DNA of 7,008 bases from an uncultured Oscillospiraceae bacterium (GTDB lineage Bacteria; Bacillota; Clostridia; Oscillospirales; Oscillospiraceae). The notes under the pieces are model-generated. The model was not told where the DNA came from, ran no database searches, and was given only the letters and a program-made list of their open reading frames with translations. The stretch spans positions 1 to 7,008 of the forward strand of contig CAAFMG010000094.1 of the NCBI GenBank assembly GCA_900763965.1, given 5' to 3'. Below, one piece after another: positions 6,863-7,008 of the stretch (its first letter is position 1; every line of letters begins with the position of its first letter). The translations under genes were made by a program, and so were the position numbers.

Positions 6863-6997
6863 GGGTAAGACTACAGGACTCGATGGCCGCTTTGCCCCCG
6901 GCAAAGCGTATGGTTGCCACCAGTTTTTGAACTGGTGGCCGCAAGATGCCACTGGCTTCTTGCATTTAGATGGGTTCGAGTCCCGTAGTCTCCACCA
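6863..6997 (+). ncRNA. Structured tRNA/tmRNA-like element with CCA end, class unknown
   Basis: The 3' part reads like a complete tRNA 3' half. It has T-stem ATGGG/CCCGT (6970-6974, 6982-6986), T-loop TTCGAGT (6975-6981), acceptor strand AGTCTCC (6987-6993), discriminator A and CCA (6995-6997). The 5' end GGGTAAGACT can pair with that acceptor strand if TAA (6866-6868) bulges, leaving a G-U at the third pair as in alanine tRNAs and tmRNA. ACAGGACTCGATGG (6873-6886) resembles the tmRNA D-loop GGATTCGA. Between them are three strong hairpins: 6888-6908 (9 bp, CCC loop), 6916-6939 (10 bp, TTTG loop) and 6941-6963 (9 bp with one T-T mismatch). A rival fold pairs 6868-6883 with 6976-6991 (15 of 16). 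There is no standard D-arm, no 7-nt anticodon loop and no room for a tag reading frame. It could be a reduced tmRNA-like RNA, another tRNA mimic, or a remnant at a mobile-element attachment site. Confidence 0.45.
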
Positions 6998-7008
6998 AAC
7001 ATAAGAAA

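Noticed and set aside
6868..6997. Ordinary tRNA or selenocysteine tRNA gene
   Set aside because: Only the T-arm, acceptor strand and CCA fit. There is no D-arm consensus, no 7-nt anticodon loop, no TCA anticodon, and the element is about 40 nt too long.
6863..6997. Integron attC site
   Set aside because: The length and inverted repeats are suggestive, but no GTTRRRY/RYYYAAC core sites are present and there is no cassette or integrase in view.
6969..6997. Attachment-site remnant of an element integrated in a tRNA or tmRNA 3' end
   Set aside because: Possible, but no integrase, second copy of the core or phage gene is visible, so it stays only an alternative explanation.

Overview
The window looks like a chromosomal segment of a low-to-mid GC Gram-positive bacterium of the Clostridia, perhaps Oscillospiraceae-like. 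The grounds are strong AAGGAGG-type ribosome binding sites, TTG and GTG starts, a lipoprotein-type solute-binding protein and a class of leader RNA common in that group. The taxonomic placement is inference; no rRNA or taxonomic marker gene is present.

Almost everything is one minus-strand transcription unit, read right to left. A near-consensus sigma-A promoter (6737-6765) drives a long leader with a complete cobalamin (B12) riboswitch (about 6553-6728). A Rho-independent terminator (6435-6460) follows, just before the first gene. The genes are a lipoprotein SBP_bac_5 solute-binding protein (4825-6393), two Nik/Dpp/Opp-type permeases (3811-4758 and 2987-3814), two cognate ATPases (2200-2982 and 1242-2207), and a MATE-family efflux protein (1-1235) that runs off the left edge. 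Junctions within the operon are tight (4-nt overlap, 4-nt gap, 8-nt overlap, 6-nt gap), except after the binding protein, where a 66-nt spacer holds a strong 12-bp hairpin.

By family alone the importer could carry nickel, cobalt, metal chelates or peptides. B12-riboswitch control makes cobalt, or a cobalt/corrinoid-related ligand, the best guess. The presumed logic is that high cobalamin causes premature termination and shuts down import. A MATE exporter at the end of the same operon is unexpected and could mean paired import and export.

The right end (6766-7008) holds no protein gene I can support. It has an AT-rich spacer, a near-perfect palindrome (6836-6858) and a compact plus-strand element (6863-6997). 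That element has a canonical tRNA T-arm, acceptor strand and CCA end, a tmRNA-like D-loop sequence and three strong internal hairpins, but no recognisable anticodon arm or tag-coding region. It is the least explained item in the window.
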